From contig CM055092.1 of assembly GCA_029204225.1 (NCBI GenBank), forward strand, positions 63,430,676 through 63,494,675: a DNA stretch of 64,000 nt. Reading direction: 5' to 3'. Of this stretch, positions 12,801 through 23,379 are shown piece after piece (position 1 is the first letter of the stretch; each line of letters starts with the position of its first letter). Source of the DNA: Diphasiastrum complanatum (Eukaryota > Streptophyta > Lycopodiopsida > Lycopodiales > Lycopodiaceae). Position numbers and translations under genes: made by a program. Under the pieces are notes generated by a model. That model was not told where the DNA came from and did no database searches. It was given only the letters and a program-made list of their open reading frames with translations.

Positions 12801-12946
12801 TAGATAGTCAACAGAAGGAACTCCTAGATGTAAACAAGGCTCAATGCCAGGGATCCGAGGTTGTACTTCGCAGATCACCACGACTAAGGGATCTTCTTGA
12901 CGGTGGCCTTCCTCAGCGAAAACGGTTCTGTTTAAATGCACGTTAA
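4317..12946 (+). CDS. MAPK-like (CMGC) protein kinase, C-lobe and long C-terminal tail; multi-exon
   Basis: Exons join in phase at GT-AG sites: 4317-4341 (WSLGCIFW, subdomain IX), 4628-4695, 6662-6731, 6850-6951 (LDVIFDVIGTP...) and 9947-10072 (FDLLSRMLAFNPSRRCTADEALEH, subdomain XI). Two further exons are 11929-12067 (...ALEFLE) and 12170-12946. The motif set is that of MAPK/CDK-type kinases. Between WELM and the IGTP block lies a roughly 40-residue low-homology insert containing PVTPERGENYAADGDSPLAEQ-like sequence. The tail of about 300 residues ends in a basic RRSPRLR...PQRKR, a possible nuclear signal. A small exon at 11177-11200 (TDFPSID) would fit between the last two blocks, but it does not join 10072 in phase, so that junction is unresolved or frameshifted. 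Exons encoding the N-lobe, HRD, DFG and T-x-Y loop are not visible, so activity cannot be judged. Introns hold several MITEs and simple repeats. Confidence 0.75.
5190..5345. repeat. AGGAACA minisatellite
   Basis: Degenerate tandem units of AGGAAC(A/G) and AATAGGAAC lie in a kinase-gene intron. They sit about 100 bp before a MITE whose subterminal arrays use the related GGAACG word. Confidence 0.75.
5446..6215. mobile_element. MITE with GTTCCG palindromic subterminal arrays, copy 1
   Basis: The left end is TTAGAAACCCGTTCCGACC and the right end is CGTTCCGGAACGGGCAACTA. The outer TAG...CCCGTTCC forms a short imperfect inverted repeat. Both ends reiterate GTTCCG/CGGAAC palindromes and the middle is unique. 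A 12-bp direct repeat TTGGTAGCTTAG flanks it (5438-5449 and 6216-6227), consistent with a target duplication. The element has no coding capacity and lies in an intron of the kinase gene. Confidence 0.7.
7283..8054. mobile_element. MITE with GTTCCG palindromic subterminal arrays, copy 2
   Basis: It has the same ends as the element at 5446-6215 (TTAGAAACCCGTTCCGACC on the left, ATTCCGTTCCAGAACGGGCAACTATG on the right in separate blocks) and nearly the same length, about 770 bp. The middle differs. The left arm contains the extra palindrome GTACTG...CAGTAC. No clear target duplication is visible. It also lies in an intron of the kinase gene. Confidence 0.65.
8248..8428. mobile_element. Short MITE with CGATTCGC palindromes
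   Basis: The ends are CATAGATGCAG and (reverse complement of the right end) CATAGTTGCAG. The interior is dense in GCGAATCGC/GCGATTTGC-type words. Flanks GTTTAGTT and GTTTATTT match at 7 of 8 positions if one base is allowed at the left end. The short CATAG ends with an 8-bp near-duplication resemble hAT-type non-autonomous elements. Confidence 0.6.
8768..8945. repeat. 89-bp tandem duplication
   Basis: Two adjacent copies (8768-8856 and 8857-8945) begin GTGAAATGCAAGAGAACAAT. They differ at only two positions, so the duplication is recent. It lies in a kinase-gene intron. Confidence 0.9.
9845..9890. repeat. (CT)n microsatellite
   Basis: About 23 CT units are followed by CCATGCACATGG, about 55 bp upstream of the kinase exon that starts at 9947. 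The pyrimidine tract is too far from the acceptor TTTGTAG to be its own polypyrimidine tract. Confidence 0.95.
10584..11015. mobile_element. Possible MITE with GGGAACATGTTCCC palindromes
   Basis: The left end ATGGTTGCCAGGAAATGGGAA pairs imperfectly with the right end read in reverse (ATAGTTATCAGGGAATGTG). Near the right end are GGGAACATGTTCCC and other GGGAA/TTCCC words. No target duplication is evident. It lies in an intron of the kinase gene. Confidence 0.45.
12170..12946 (+). CDS. Last exon of the MAPK-like kinase gene (C-terminal regulatory tail)
   Basis: The acceptor TCATTGCAG precedes AGG GAG TTA. The frame runs 258 codons to TAA and continues the phase-0 end of exon 11929-12067 (ALEFLE then RELEAS). 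The segment begins with a helical, glutamine-rich stretch (EWLLQREVEQQQQQNML) and is then mostly Ser/Thr-rich and probably disordered. It closes with the basic block VVLRRSPRLRDLL...QRKR. No catalytic motif is present. SP/TP sites such as ESPTK, RRSPR and TTPDS are possible proline-directed phosphorylation sites, an inference from sequence only. Confidence 0.75.
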   Translation, partial: RELEASAYEPDGGRCKLEWLLQREVEQQQQQNMLRQSFMKTFAAAKFFSHIESPTKNLTGPSCTGALPGYISLTNMGAVGQTGFGGKHQRSQEISHEEGSQGKILDLLSSGKTCEAEQSFLDVDAHVKENLPWKTVVRQGSLRFEIVNPAKPGFSSYQSLYQQICSSTSTSTNIFATCTTPDSVSQRLVSDDIQSPAECPSRTTCELITSIDSQQKELLDVNKAQCQGSEVVLRRSPRLRDLLDGGLPQRKRFCLNAR

Positions 12947-14099
12947 GTTTATAATGTCCTGCTTTGTATGTAAAATAGCATTGTATGGCTAATAAGTGAT
13001 TTATTCAATTCAACCATCAATACAATTCAATATTTTTGTGTTTTTCATGTTTGTATGAGTTCTGAGTGAATCTAGTAAATTTGATATTCGAGATTTAGCC
13101 CGTTAAGAAACTTGTTTGCAAGGCAGCAGTTTGAACATGCATATAAGGGGTTGCACCATTCTCCGAGCTAAAATCTCGAGCATGGAGTTTATTATTCCAA
13201 ATTTGAAAGAAAAAGGTCTGGAGGAAGAGTCTATGTAGTCCGAAAAATCAATATGCAAAAGTCATATGAGCTTTAAACATTCTGTTTAAGTATATCATGA
13301 ATAGGATCTTGCACTACACAACCACAAGTGCCTTGCTATCATTTTAATTTCAATCTAAAAAGCAAAAAATGTTATACCAAAACCAAAAATATGGTGTAGA
13401 GGCTCACTTATGACACTTCATCCATTTCATCGGCATTTCAATGACGTTTCTTACACCTTAATACATTTTTAAAATGCACATGTACATAGTTATATTTGTT
13501 TTATAAACTGATTCGACATTCAAAGGCAACATTCAAACGCAATACTGAAGTAAGCTTAACATACTGATCAATGAGATTGATCATGTACTTTGACTATTTC
13601 GGATATCTATCCAACGAAATGAATTTCTGTATGGAAGATGGATAATCTAGTACAACTTTTGGCTTAATAAAGTTGTCAGATCGAACTATTCTAAAGTGAG
13701 TCTTTAAGTTAATTAATACAAAGAAAATCCAACAAAGCACACATACGGAATGAAAGTTAGATGCTGAGGTTTGTCATGTTCACTTTCATATCGTCATTGA
13801 ATGACAATGACTTAGTGCTGTTACTTGAAAGCTTGCATACTACATTGGAAACTCAGATTGAATTCTTACCAAGACATTCTATGTGATCTATATTGAGTAT
13901 AGTAAGGCATCATAAATTTGCATTACAAGGCAATTCTTGCATTGTGGAATCTCTAGAAAGATTATTATTTCATTTATATTCTCGTAGGTGCTTCATGTCT
14001 ATCTTTATTGGTAGTCGTGGCTATCGTGTTCATGTCTACATATCTTTTGATGGCTAGTTTCTACAATTATTTCATTTCTTATTGTACCTCAATGCTAAA
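12947..14099. other. Downstream region of the kinase gene; nothing else seen
   Basis: AT-rich sequence with no coding signal that I can support. The kinase 3' UTR and polyadenylation site should lie in its first few hundred bases; no canonical AATAAA is obvious close to the stop. Confidence 0.5.
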
Positions 14100-14109
14100 T
14101 CCTTTCAAA

Positions 14110-15000
14110 TATGCTAGTTTGCTTGAGCTTTGTTAGCCATGAAACTTGCAAATTTAGTAGGTGGAAATCCCTTCTTTTTCATGATCTCATTCAACATTGT
14201 CCAATTTTCAACTTGTGCATTACTATCTCAAGTTCAAAATCACATATGCCAATTGTTTGCAATTCTTGCAAAAAAGGATTGTACGTGTGTGCAGCCATCT
14301 CTGTCCATCCTCTAATTTTTCTTTGCACGATCAAAACACACCCCAAATTGATGAAGCTTTCTAATTGGTCGCATTTTATTGACCAAATCAACCCTTGAAC
14401 ATGCACCCATAATTGATATCTTGAAATGTGAACCCTATGAAAAGTTGCATCTTGCAATTGTCCATGGAAAATAATTCAATGGAAAAACATATGAGCATCT
14501 ATTTTTCAAATACAATACACTTGTATCTTCTTGTGGACCATCCATGGCCTCTCTGATCCATCTATTTGGACTAAGAAATGAAAGTACTTGTCAAAACAAA
14601 ATCAATATTTGGAACTATTATTTTCATTTGTTGATGTATATGGATGTATGGATGTTGTTACAAGGAAGAAATAAACCAAAATGAAAGATCAACAATTCTC
14701 AGTAATATCATATAGGAAGATTCAATCTAGTTCAGACTAAACAAATGCTTACCTTTTTTCTTTTGCCAATGGTTCAGTTGACGATAGTATTGCATCAAAT
14801 TCTTCATCATTCATAAGCACACCCTTTTAAATTTCTTCATATTTGAATCAATCTTTGACCAAAATTTGGTTCTTGCAAGGCTTTCTCTTTCACTCTTTTT
14901 GTTACATCATCTATTGTTTTTCTGACCTCCCCTTGCTCAACTAGATGTTGGTGACCTCTTGAATGTAAACACCATGTGCTATAGATGACATCTTGTTTTC
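14110..15000 (-). pseudogene. Decayed DNA-transposase-like coding remnant
   Basis: Minus-strand translation of about 14110-14250 reads AQVENWTMLNEIMKKKGFP followed by TKFASFMANKAQAN and a stop. This resembles the FMADxAQANW segment I associate with transposase-derived plant proteins. Coding-like stretches continue upstream on the minus strand (VQGLIWSIKCDQLESFINLG; VTKRVKEKALQEPNFGQRL) in shifting frames. Stops and frameshifts show it is dead. I cannot assign it to MULE or hAT with certainty. Confidence 0.4.
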
Positions 15001-15405
15001 TAGAAATGTAGTAATATAATTGCAGTACATGAATTCAATCACAATGGCTATAATTTGCAATGCAAATATGCCAATGTACCATACACATTGGCCATTGCCC
15101 CACGAGTGATGGGCTTGTGAAGTTTACCTTCCCATTGAACTTCATTTGTAACTCCATTTTTGTATAGTAAATACATGCACTATTCATGCATTTAATTTTT
15201 GCTACACATCAACTAATTCTCATAACACCAGGAAAGCCAGCAATATTTAAAGTGCAATATTCATTTTCCGCATGACTTTCATATGTTTGCTCCATTCTAG
15301 CCATTTCAGTTTGTCCAAGTTGCAATGTAGGTAATTCAAAAAATATGTCACCATCATATGATGATGGAAGCTCATCTACTTGCATAATCTATTCGTGATT
15401 TTTTC

Positions 15406-16245
15406 TGTTGGATTCTAATGCTCAGGTCCAAAATCCATTTGGCAATGGACACCTTGAAAATCTGTCAAAGTCCGACTCCATCGACTTCGAAGTCATCGAA
15501 GTCCGAAGTCCGACTTCGAATTCCTCATGTATATACACCAACTTACTCCATTCGACTTCTTCATCAACTCACTCAGCTGACTCCATCGACATCAACTTCA
15601 TTGAAGTGCCCGCTGACATCGAAGTACTCAACATAAAAGTACCCGACTTACTTCATTCCATTGACTTCGACTTCTCCATGTATAAACTCGACTTACTGGA
15701 AATCATCGAGTAACTCGACATTCCATCACTCACTCGACATCGACTCCTTTATCAACTCACCCGACATCATCGACATCTCCATCAACTCCATCGACTTACT
15801 CGACTTTGTCGACTTACGTGACTTTATCGACAATCCATCAACTCGACATCGACATTCTCTCGTCAATAAAAGTCGATCCAAGTACTGTCAAAAGACTTTA
15901 TGGCAGTTCACCTACTTGTACATAGTTTTATTACAAGGCGGCTGTAATCAATTAAGTAGGTAGAAAGCACTGATCTGAAAGACTTGTAAATAATATCTTT
16001 CAGTTAGTTATCTATAAAAGAAAGTTGATTAAAGCGACGAATAAACGAAATCTCTAAAATATATGCGCCTCACTAAATTGCACTCAACTTCATGCCCATG
16101 TACTCATTTTTAGTTTTTTTTATCAAGATTACACTTTTCCCACTACTGATTTGTTCTATTGAGCATTACTACTATTTATTCATCTTGATTATTGTTGGTA
16201 ATTGTTGCACTTTCGAGTTGTTCTACTTCTGCTGCTATCCTACCA
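15406..16245 (+). repeat. 5' LTR of copia element, TCGAC-rich
   Basis: It starts TGTTGG. Its first 450 bp contain about 15 TCGAC words in a degenerate array of CATCGACTT-like units, so several frames stay open and encode Ser/Ile/Asp/Phe-rich nonsense. Downstream are TCTATAAAAG (TATA-like, near 16010) and T-rich sequence. A primer-site-like GATATCAAGGC follows near 16257. Confidence 0.75.
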
Positions 16246-16410
16246 TTATCGATTTGATATCAAGGCATCTGTTTTAACCAGAGATTTAATAATCTGCATT
16301 TTTATTGCAGGTTATCAGTCTTGTTTCTACCATGACATCGTTTCAGCAAGTGTGAAGCCAACGGTATTTCGATATCGTTGTTTCTACCGAAGATCTCGCT
16401 CTCTGCACCA

Positions 16411-17660
16411 GAATGAATCCATCTTCTAGTTCATCTCTGATTGACAAACTCGATGGAGATAACTACCATCTCTGGAAGTTCAAGATGAAAGTAGTTCTTC
16501 TTGCCAAAGAACTGTGGGACGTTGATGGCACAGAGGTCAAGCCAGAGGGTGATGCAACCATCATCAACAATGAAGATTGAGAGATGGCAAGGCATTTGCC
16601 ATGATCACTCTCAATATCAAAGACTCTCAAATCAGTCATATACGACTAGTCAGACTGCTAAGGATGCATGGGACATCCTAGCAACTCTCTATAAAATCAG
16701 GGATGTCACCTCCAAACTTCATTTGAGGAAGAAGTTCTTCACGCTGAGAATGTCTGATGTAGATAGTGTTTCGAGCCATCTCAACACTTTCAAAAATCTT
16801 ATGGAGTAGATGACTGCAACTGGCTAAATCATTGAGGATTTTGATGTTGTTATGACTCTATTATCGAGTCTACTTGATGCCTATGAAAATTGGGTCATGG
16901 CAATTTCGACCCTGAAACACCTCACTCTATCAAGAGTAATTTCGATGTTGCTACAAGAGGATATCAGAAAAAATACATCCTCCTTCAGCTCAAGATCGGA
17001 TCCTCGAGCTCTATACTCAAAGAAAAATCAAAAGTTCAGATCCAAAAGATCTACACCATCAAATTATCCTGACAAGAGGAGCAACTTGCAGCAGCCTGTA
17101 TCAAACACACCATCAACTTTAGGGACTTCATCATTCCAGCCAATGTAGAAACTATTTAGCAAATACTGTAAGAGGACTGGCCATCTCATCAAGGACCGTA
17201 GAACTTTAGAATACAATAATGAAAAGAAGAAGCAGTTCCAACAACAAACGAATGCTGCAACAACCAGTCACTCGATCTAGCAACAAGAGGAAGATGAAGC
17301 AGCCTTCATGACCAATGTCGGAGAACAACATGATATCGATTCCTAGTATCTGGACTCGGGAGCAACTCAACACATGACTCACCATCGAGACTGGTTCCAA
17401 GACTACAATTCATTCACCCACTCTCAAATTGTGCACCTTGGAGGCAATTTGTCTCATTATATTGAGGGTGAAGGAACATTCAAGTTCGAATTTTAGAAAG
17501 GTGAAGTAAAGTTGTTGTCCAATGTTCTTCATGTTTCAAATTTGACCAAAAATCTGCTTTCAATAAGTAGAATCACTGATTTTGGTCATAGGGTTGAATT
17601 TGATACAAAGGGCTGCACCATTCTTGACACGTCTAGGAAAGTTTTAGCTTTCGGTAGAAG
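16411..17660 (+). pseudogene. Copia gag and protease, frameshifted
   Basis: Translation from 16411 begins MNPSSSSSLIDKLDGDNYHL and continues WKFKMKV..AKELWD, the N-terminal copia gag motif. The frame breaks near 16560 and resumes in others. A degraded zinc knuckle (YCKRTGHLIKDR, second Cys lost) lies near 17165-17205. The protease active site YLDSGATQHMTHH, with catalytic D-S-G, lies near 17346-17390. Several stops interrupt it. It belongs to the element at 15406-20415. Confidence 0.75.
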
Positions 17661-17739
17661 ATGTGGCTATATTTTTTAAACTTAGTCACTCTTATTCTAC
17701 AAATAGTCAAGCTCTTCACACATCCACTTTTGAATCAAC

Positions 17740-18565
17740 TGACATGTTGTGGCATTTCAGATTAGGCCATTTAAATTTCAATAGCATTCAACAAATGTCA
17801 AATCAGAATTTAGTACAAGATCTTCCTTCCATTAGCTAACCGACTTCTCCTTGTGAAAGCTGTATTATCGGCAAGCATGCTAGAAGTCCATTTATTTTTT
17901 ATTCAGTTCATTCTTCTAAAGGTTTGCTAGATCTTGTACATAGTGACATTTGTCCTATGCAGACTGCTTCCACATGGGGAGCCCTCTATTTTCTAACCTT
18001 TATTGATGATTTCTCTCGAAGAACTGTCACCTACTTCTTGAAGAGCAAATCTGAAGCATTCAAGTTCTTCAAACAGTTCAAGGCATCTATTGAAAATCAG
18101 ACCCAGAGGAAGATCAAGGCTCTTTGCATTGATGAAGGGGGAGAATTCATCTCCACCGAACTCAAGGAGTTCTACAAGGCAAATGGAATACATCAACAAT
18201 ATACAATGAGCTACTCACCTTATTCCAATGGTGTAGCTGAAAGGAAGAATTGGACACTCACCGAAAGTGCCAAGAGCATGCTGGCCCATGCCTCTCTTCC
18301 AAAGAAATTTTGGGCAGAAGCTGTTACTATAGCCGCCTATCTACAGAATCAATACATCACCAAGTCCCTGAATGGCAAAACACCTTATGAGGTATGGACA
18401 GGATCAAAACCATCCCTCAATCATATTCAAGTGTTTGGATGCATAGCCTACTCTCATATTCCTACTGACCTAAGAAAGATGCTGGATGACACCAACAGAA
18501 AGTTGATCATCATTAGCTATTCTCTAGATCACAAGGCATACAAGCTCTACAATCTGGACACCTAG
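17740..18565 (+). pseudogene. Copia GAG-pre-integrase and integrase core
   Basis: The pre-integrase domain (WHFRLGHLN...CESCIIGKHAR) lies upstream of a 213-codon open stretch from 17924. That stretch carries LDLVHSDICPMQ and FIDDFSRRTVTYFLKSKSEA. It continues through ALCIDEGGEFIS, SPYSNGVAERKN and LNGKTPYEVWTGSKPS. The catalytic triad can be read as D (HSD), D (CIDEGGEF) and E (GVAERKN). The frame closes at a TAG within the normal pol sequence, so the polyprotein is truncated. Confidence 0.85.
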
Positions 18566-18595
18566 AAAGAATTCACCAATAGAGACACACCATTT

Positions 18596-19560
18596 TTGTC
18601 GAAAATCAGTTCTTCGACCACAAGGGAAAAGCTCCATCGAGTTCAGATCGTAGAGTTGACACCAGCTCTAAACTCAAGGCTGATCAGAAGATCGACAATG
18701 ACTCCAACAATGAGTCAGACCCTCAAGTCGAATCACATCAGAGGAAGATCGAACCGATCCAGACAACCTCCATTCCGATTTATTGATGATCCAGCCTGCT
18801 ACTTTGTGCAAGAACCATGCATTGTATCTGAAGCAATGTCGACTCCTGATGCTGACCAATGGAAAGTCACAATGGACACCAAATTCAATTCTCTAATCAA
18901 GAATCAAACATGGACTATAATTGAGCTGCCAAAGGATCGAAATCCGATTCCATGCAAATGGATATTCAAATCAAAGTGTGATGCTGAAGCAAGAGTACAA
19001 AATGACTGATATGGGTCCAGCCCATTACTGCTCGGAATCTAGATTCATCAAAATCAATCCAACAGACAAATTTATATCAGTCAACAATGATATCTCACTG
19101 ATGTTAATGACCAACTTCAAATTGAACTACTTTCCACTCGACCCTGGTCTGAAATTATCGAAGGAAACCGAGGCAGAAAAGGATGAAATAAAACAATATC
19201 CATTTCACTCCATCATCGGCTCCTGATGTATGCAATGCTTTGCACTCTACCAAGGAGGCAATTTGGCTAAGAAACCTGCTTGCAAATATGGACCTTCCTC
19301 AGCCACATCTAGCGACAATCTATTGTGACAATCAAAGCACAATTGCAGTATCTCTAAATCCGAGATTTCATTTTCAAAGCAAACATATCAAATCATGTAT
19401 CACTACTTAGAGAAAAAATGCAAAGCAAGGAAGTGTCATTGGTTTATTGCAAGACAGATTTTATGACAGCATATTACTTCACAAAAACTCTATCAAAGGA
19501 GCACCATCTCAGATTTAATGACATGTTAAATATCAAGATCAAAGTTTTTCAAGATCCACA
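18596..19560 (+). pseudogene. Copia reverse transcriptase/RNase H remnant with core deletion
   Basis: The RT N-terminus is recognisable near 18830-18990 (WKVTMDTKFNSLIKNQTWTI..LP..CKWIFKSKCD). The next segment jumps to sequences near the end of RT and RNase H (MGPAHYC; later TKTLSKEHHLRFNDML) without the YVDD polymerase core. Stops break all frames. The element cannot encode an active RT. Confidence 0.75.
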
Positions 19561-19562
19561 TT

Positions 19563-19571
19563 AAGGGGGAG
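19563..19571 (+). other. Polypurine tract of copia element
   Basis: AAGGGGGAG lies directly before the TGTTGG start of the 3' LTR, the plus-strand priming site position. Confidence 0.85.
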
Positions 19572-20415
19572 TGTTGGATTCTAATGCTCAGGTCCAAAAT
19601 CCATTCGGTAATGAGCATCCTAAAAATCTGTCAAAGTCCCCAACTCCATCAACTTCGAAGACTTCAAAGTCATCGAAGTCCAAAGTCCGACTTCGACTTC
19701 CCCATGTGTATACACCAACTTACTCCATTCGACTTCTTCAACTCACTCAACTAACTCCATCGACATCGACTTCATCGAAGTGCCCGACATCAAAGTACAT
19801 GACTTACTTCATATTATTGACTTTGACTTCTCCATGTATAAACTCGACTTCCTCGACATTCCATCACTCACTCGACATCGACTCCTTCATCAACTCATCT
19901 GACTTTGTTGACTTACTTGACATCATCGACATCTCCATCAACTCCATCGACTTACTCGACTTTGTTGACTTACCTGACTTCATCGACAATCCATCGATTC
20001 GACATCGACATTCTCTCATCAATAATTGTCAATCCAAGTATATCCAGAAGACTTTATGGAAGTTCACCTACTTGTACATAGTCTTTACTACAAGGTGGAT
20101 GTAATCAATTAAGTAGGTAGAAAGCACTGACCTGAAAGGCTTGTAAATAATATCTTTCAGATAGTTATCTATAAAAGAAAGTTGATTAAAGCAACGAATA
20201 GACGAAAGCTCTAAAATTCTGCGCCTCACTGAATTTCACTCAGCTTCATGCCCATGTACTCATTTTTAATTTTTTTATCAAGAGTACACTTTTCCCACTA
20301 ATGATTTGTTCTATTGAGCATTACTACAGTTTATTCATCTTGATTATTGTTGGTAGTTGTTGTACTTCCAATCTACAACCGTCCATTGTTCTACTTCTGC
20401 TACTCTCCTACCATT
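19572..20415 (+). repeat. 3' LTR of copia element, TCGAC-rich
   Basis: It is collinear with the LTR at 15406, with indels in the TCGAC array and about 10 percent divergence by eye. It is followed by GATCTGATATCAGAGCATCTGG, i.e. a primer-site-like word and leader-like sequence that should not occur after a 3' LTR. Confidence 0.8.
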
Positions 20416-21850
20416 ATCGATCTGATATCAGAGCATCTGGTGCTCCTCTAATCCAATAGCATTCGATATTCCTGATAACCCCTGCATTTCCGACAATTTC
20501 CATTTGCTCTTTGATGGCAATTGTGCAAGCAACTTGGTCACACTTACAACTTGTATTTCAGCATTTTTTTTTCCTTCAGCACACACACATTATAATTGGT
20601 ATTTAGACTTGTCAATCTGGTATTGTCCTCTTTGGTTCCACTAACATGTGTTTTTGGTAGGGCATTTTCATGTTGGAATTTTTTTTCTTCTCAAAAACTA
20701 GATATGAATTTCCCATGGAAGCATCCAACTGGTCAAAATTTCCATCTTTTGATTGGCAGATTGAAACTTTCAATAAGACCCCCTCCTTTTCTTCATAACA
20801 ACTCTTTTGCAACTGAATAACTTTTGGAGTCAAATTGAAATGCCTACACAATGCAAACTCAATGATAGAACCTATTACACCAGCAAATTTATTGTGCACT
20901 TTGATGATCAGTACTCGCCTGAAATAGCAGTATACATCTTGATCCAAAAACAAATTTTTTGAAGAAACAAATTGCATAGGAGCAAGAAAGAAACACAAGA
21001 CAATAGCTTAAACAAGCATCATTTGATATTCATAAACAATAGAGATTTACAAAATACAAACAATGCAACTCGGTTAAGTGTTAGTGGCATGTGCTAAATT
21101 ACTTTGTTGGTTGACATTCAATGCATTAATGTAGTCATTATAAACTTCATGTATGCACCATTAAACACATGAATATTTTTCAAATAATCAATCTTATCTT
21201 TCCATTAGTTTCTGCACAATTGATTTATTGAAGGGCATAAATCTACCACTGCCTATTTACTATCCTTGACAAGCATTTTCCGTTACTAATGCCAGGAAAA
21301 ATACTTGCACCTTATATATTTCACTGTATTTATATAGTCTAAATGTTGTAAATGAAAAAACTTAAAGATATATTGAAAATATTGTGTACTCTTTTTGGAA
21401 AAGGAAGTTAGGGTACTACTAATTATCATATCACCTCTTGATTGTAATTAAATGCATCATGGGTCCAAATATTAGTTGAATGCATGCTAGGTCCCATTCA
21501 GGACTGTGAACAAGAGATTCAAAACTGAATCTCTATCTAGATTTCCGAATCCAAAAAATATTGTGTATTGGCACATTGGAAATATTATCAACATGTGGAA
21601 AGACAAATAGATTTGAGGTTGTAGAAGGGGAGAAAAACTATCAATTCCCTTTGGAGGTTGCTTTTGATTGGACATTGTAGCAGATGACGAAATATTGGTT
21701 TCGCTTTTCTTTTGACAAGGACTCATTTCATATTAGTGTCTTTTGCATTATGGAGCTGGTGTATTGGACGGTGATGTAGTAGAAGTTTATAAAAAACTTC
21801 TCGATTGAGCAGCAGGTTTAACTGTTGGTTGTTATGGTGCTCGTGTTGTT
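20416..21850. other. Copia leader-like segment then AT-rich spacer
   Basis: The first 90 bp (GATATCAGAGC..GCTCCTCTAATCC) resemble the sequence that follows the LTR at 46500. Beyond that I see AT-rich sequence with only short open frames and nothing assignable. Confidence 0.5.
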
Positions 21851-21862
21851 GGCATGAGGATC

Positions 21863-23035
21863 CTATTGTGATTGATAACTGACGTGACGGGCAGGTAGGA
21901 TCTTAGTTGGTTGTTTCGGACAGCCTTTGAAACTGTGTTTTCTGATACAGTCAGGACACTCAGCATGGTACTTGGTCTTGACTGGACAATCAGCCATGTA
22001 GGGGCCAGTTTCACCATAGATGAAACATCTGGTGTGCAATGGCCCTTGTATAACAGCATAGCTATCTTGTATGGCCAATGGTTCTGGACTTTTAGGTGGA
22101 TATTCATGATAAGTCAAGGCATTTTCAGACTGTGATGATTGTTCTTCATATTGTTGAATTGTATGTGCTTGGATAGGCCGATATGAAGGACAAGCATCAA
22201 CAGGATGCGTAGCCCGACCGTGTGGGCACCACATTGGTTTTCGTCTACAAGGTACCTGTGCAGTGTTTGGCTGACCAAGCATACTGCTTTGAATAGACTT
22301 CAGGGTAGTTTGAAACTCATTGGTGAGTTTCTCCATTTGAAGTTGGTGTTGCTTATTAAGCAACTCCAGTTGTGATTTCCAAAGCTGATCTCAGGTGTCC
22401 TCAATCGGCTTCGACTCATGGACAAGAGCACGTGGTGCTCTTCTTTCCCTGGATTCGTCAACATCTGATCCTTCATCTTCTTCCTTGATGGCATCAGACA
22501 TAGCTAATTTGAGGCTTCTATATTCGTCATTTGATTTAGGCTCGCGTCTAATCCATCTTGGAAGGCCGACTAAAAACCAGATGATGAGCATCTGTTCAAA
22601 GGGCTGTTCCTGTACTTGACTTTTGAGGCTTTTAAAACGCTCGATATAGTCTCGTACACGTTCATCCTTTGCCATCTTGATGTTACTCAGTTTGACAAAA
22701 GGACTCTCGATCGTCCGAACTACCGTCAAACTTTGGTAGATCTAGCTTGGGTGTACGTCTCTCATGATGAGCATTGTGGGTAGCAGAGACTCCATTAAGG
22801 TTGGTTCTGGCCTGTTAGGGTTCAGCACCATAAAATTGGGGTCATGCGCGTGAGGACTCAGTTCTATCAGGTTCTTGTCCCTCGAATGGATTTGTGGATG
22901 GCTCATGTATTTGGGCCCGCATTCAGTAGAATCTATGACGTCTAATTTGTTCAGCTACAAGGGACCTGATCTCGTATGGATAATCTTCGAGGATTTCAGG
23001 ATTTGTATTGTCGGCCATTGGGTACTGTTGTGTCA
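21863..23035 (-). pseudogene. Ty3-type gag relic with two zinc-knuckle-like motifs
   Basis: On the minus strand, from about 23035 downward, translation gives MTQQYPMADNTNPEILEDY. It continues through a gag-like block (FVKLSNIKMAKDERVRDYIE, then RFKSLK...FLVGLPRWIR), a heptad-rich segment (LLNKQHQLQMEKLTNEFQTT), and two Cys motifs (CFIYGETGPYMADC; CPDCIRKHSFKGC). The first Cys motif has lost its second Cys and its His. Frameshifts and stops separate the blocks. No LTR was identified. The overall organisation matches the relic at 34080-35540 on the other strand. Confidence 0.7.
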
Positions 23036-23379
23036 TTTTTGTGTTGGGTATGTGTTTCTGGTGTTTTTGAATTTTTTAGGATTTTTGGTGTTTTTGGATT
23101 TTTTAGGGTGTTGAAGGAAGTGAAGGTGGAGACTCAATATGAAAATTGCTTTCTAGTGGTATGAGTTTTATTTTTTGAAATGTTTTTGGTGTTTATGCCT
23201 TTTTTTTTTTTTTTTTTGCATCTAACTCATGGAGGTTCTTCTCATTTCAGCATGGAGTTAATACAATACACAAAAAGCTCCTCCTCACAAAGAGGGAGTC
23301 TCTTAAATAAGCAAGAGAGCTCCTTAACTACTCATGATACATAACATGCTGAGTAGGAAGACCATTACATGGTTTCTCA

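Larger units (their letters stand above)
15406..20415 (+). mobile_element. Ty1/copia LTR retrotransposon, defective
   Basis: Two long direct repeats begin TGTTGGATTCTAATGCTCAGG (in blocks, at 15406 and 19572) and bracket gag, protease and integrase sequence in copia order, with integrase before reverse transcriptase. A polypurine tract AAGGGGGAG precedes the second LTR. The LTRs differ by many substitutions and several indels, so the insertion is old. The RT core is deleted and gag is frameshifted. The 3' edge of each LTR is uncertain because both are followed by a TGATATCA(A/G)(A/G)GC primer-site-like sequence. Confidence 0.85.

Noticed and set aside
15408-15963. Overlapping open frames rich in Ser, Ile, Asp and Phe (also 19571-20104)
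   Set aside because: They arise from the TCGAC-rich array inside copia LTRs, which stays open in several frames.
20612-20998. 128-codon minus-strand open frame
   Set aside because: Low-complexity AT-rich sequence with no recognisable domain; no splice or codon support.
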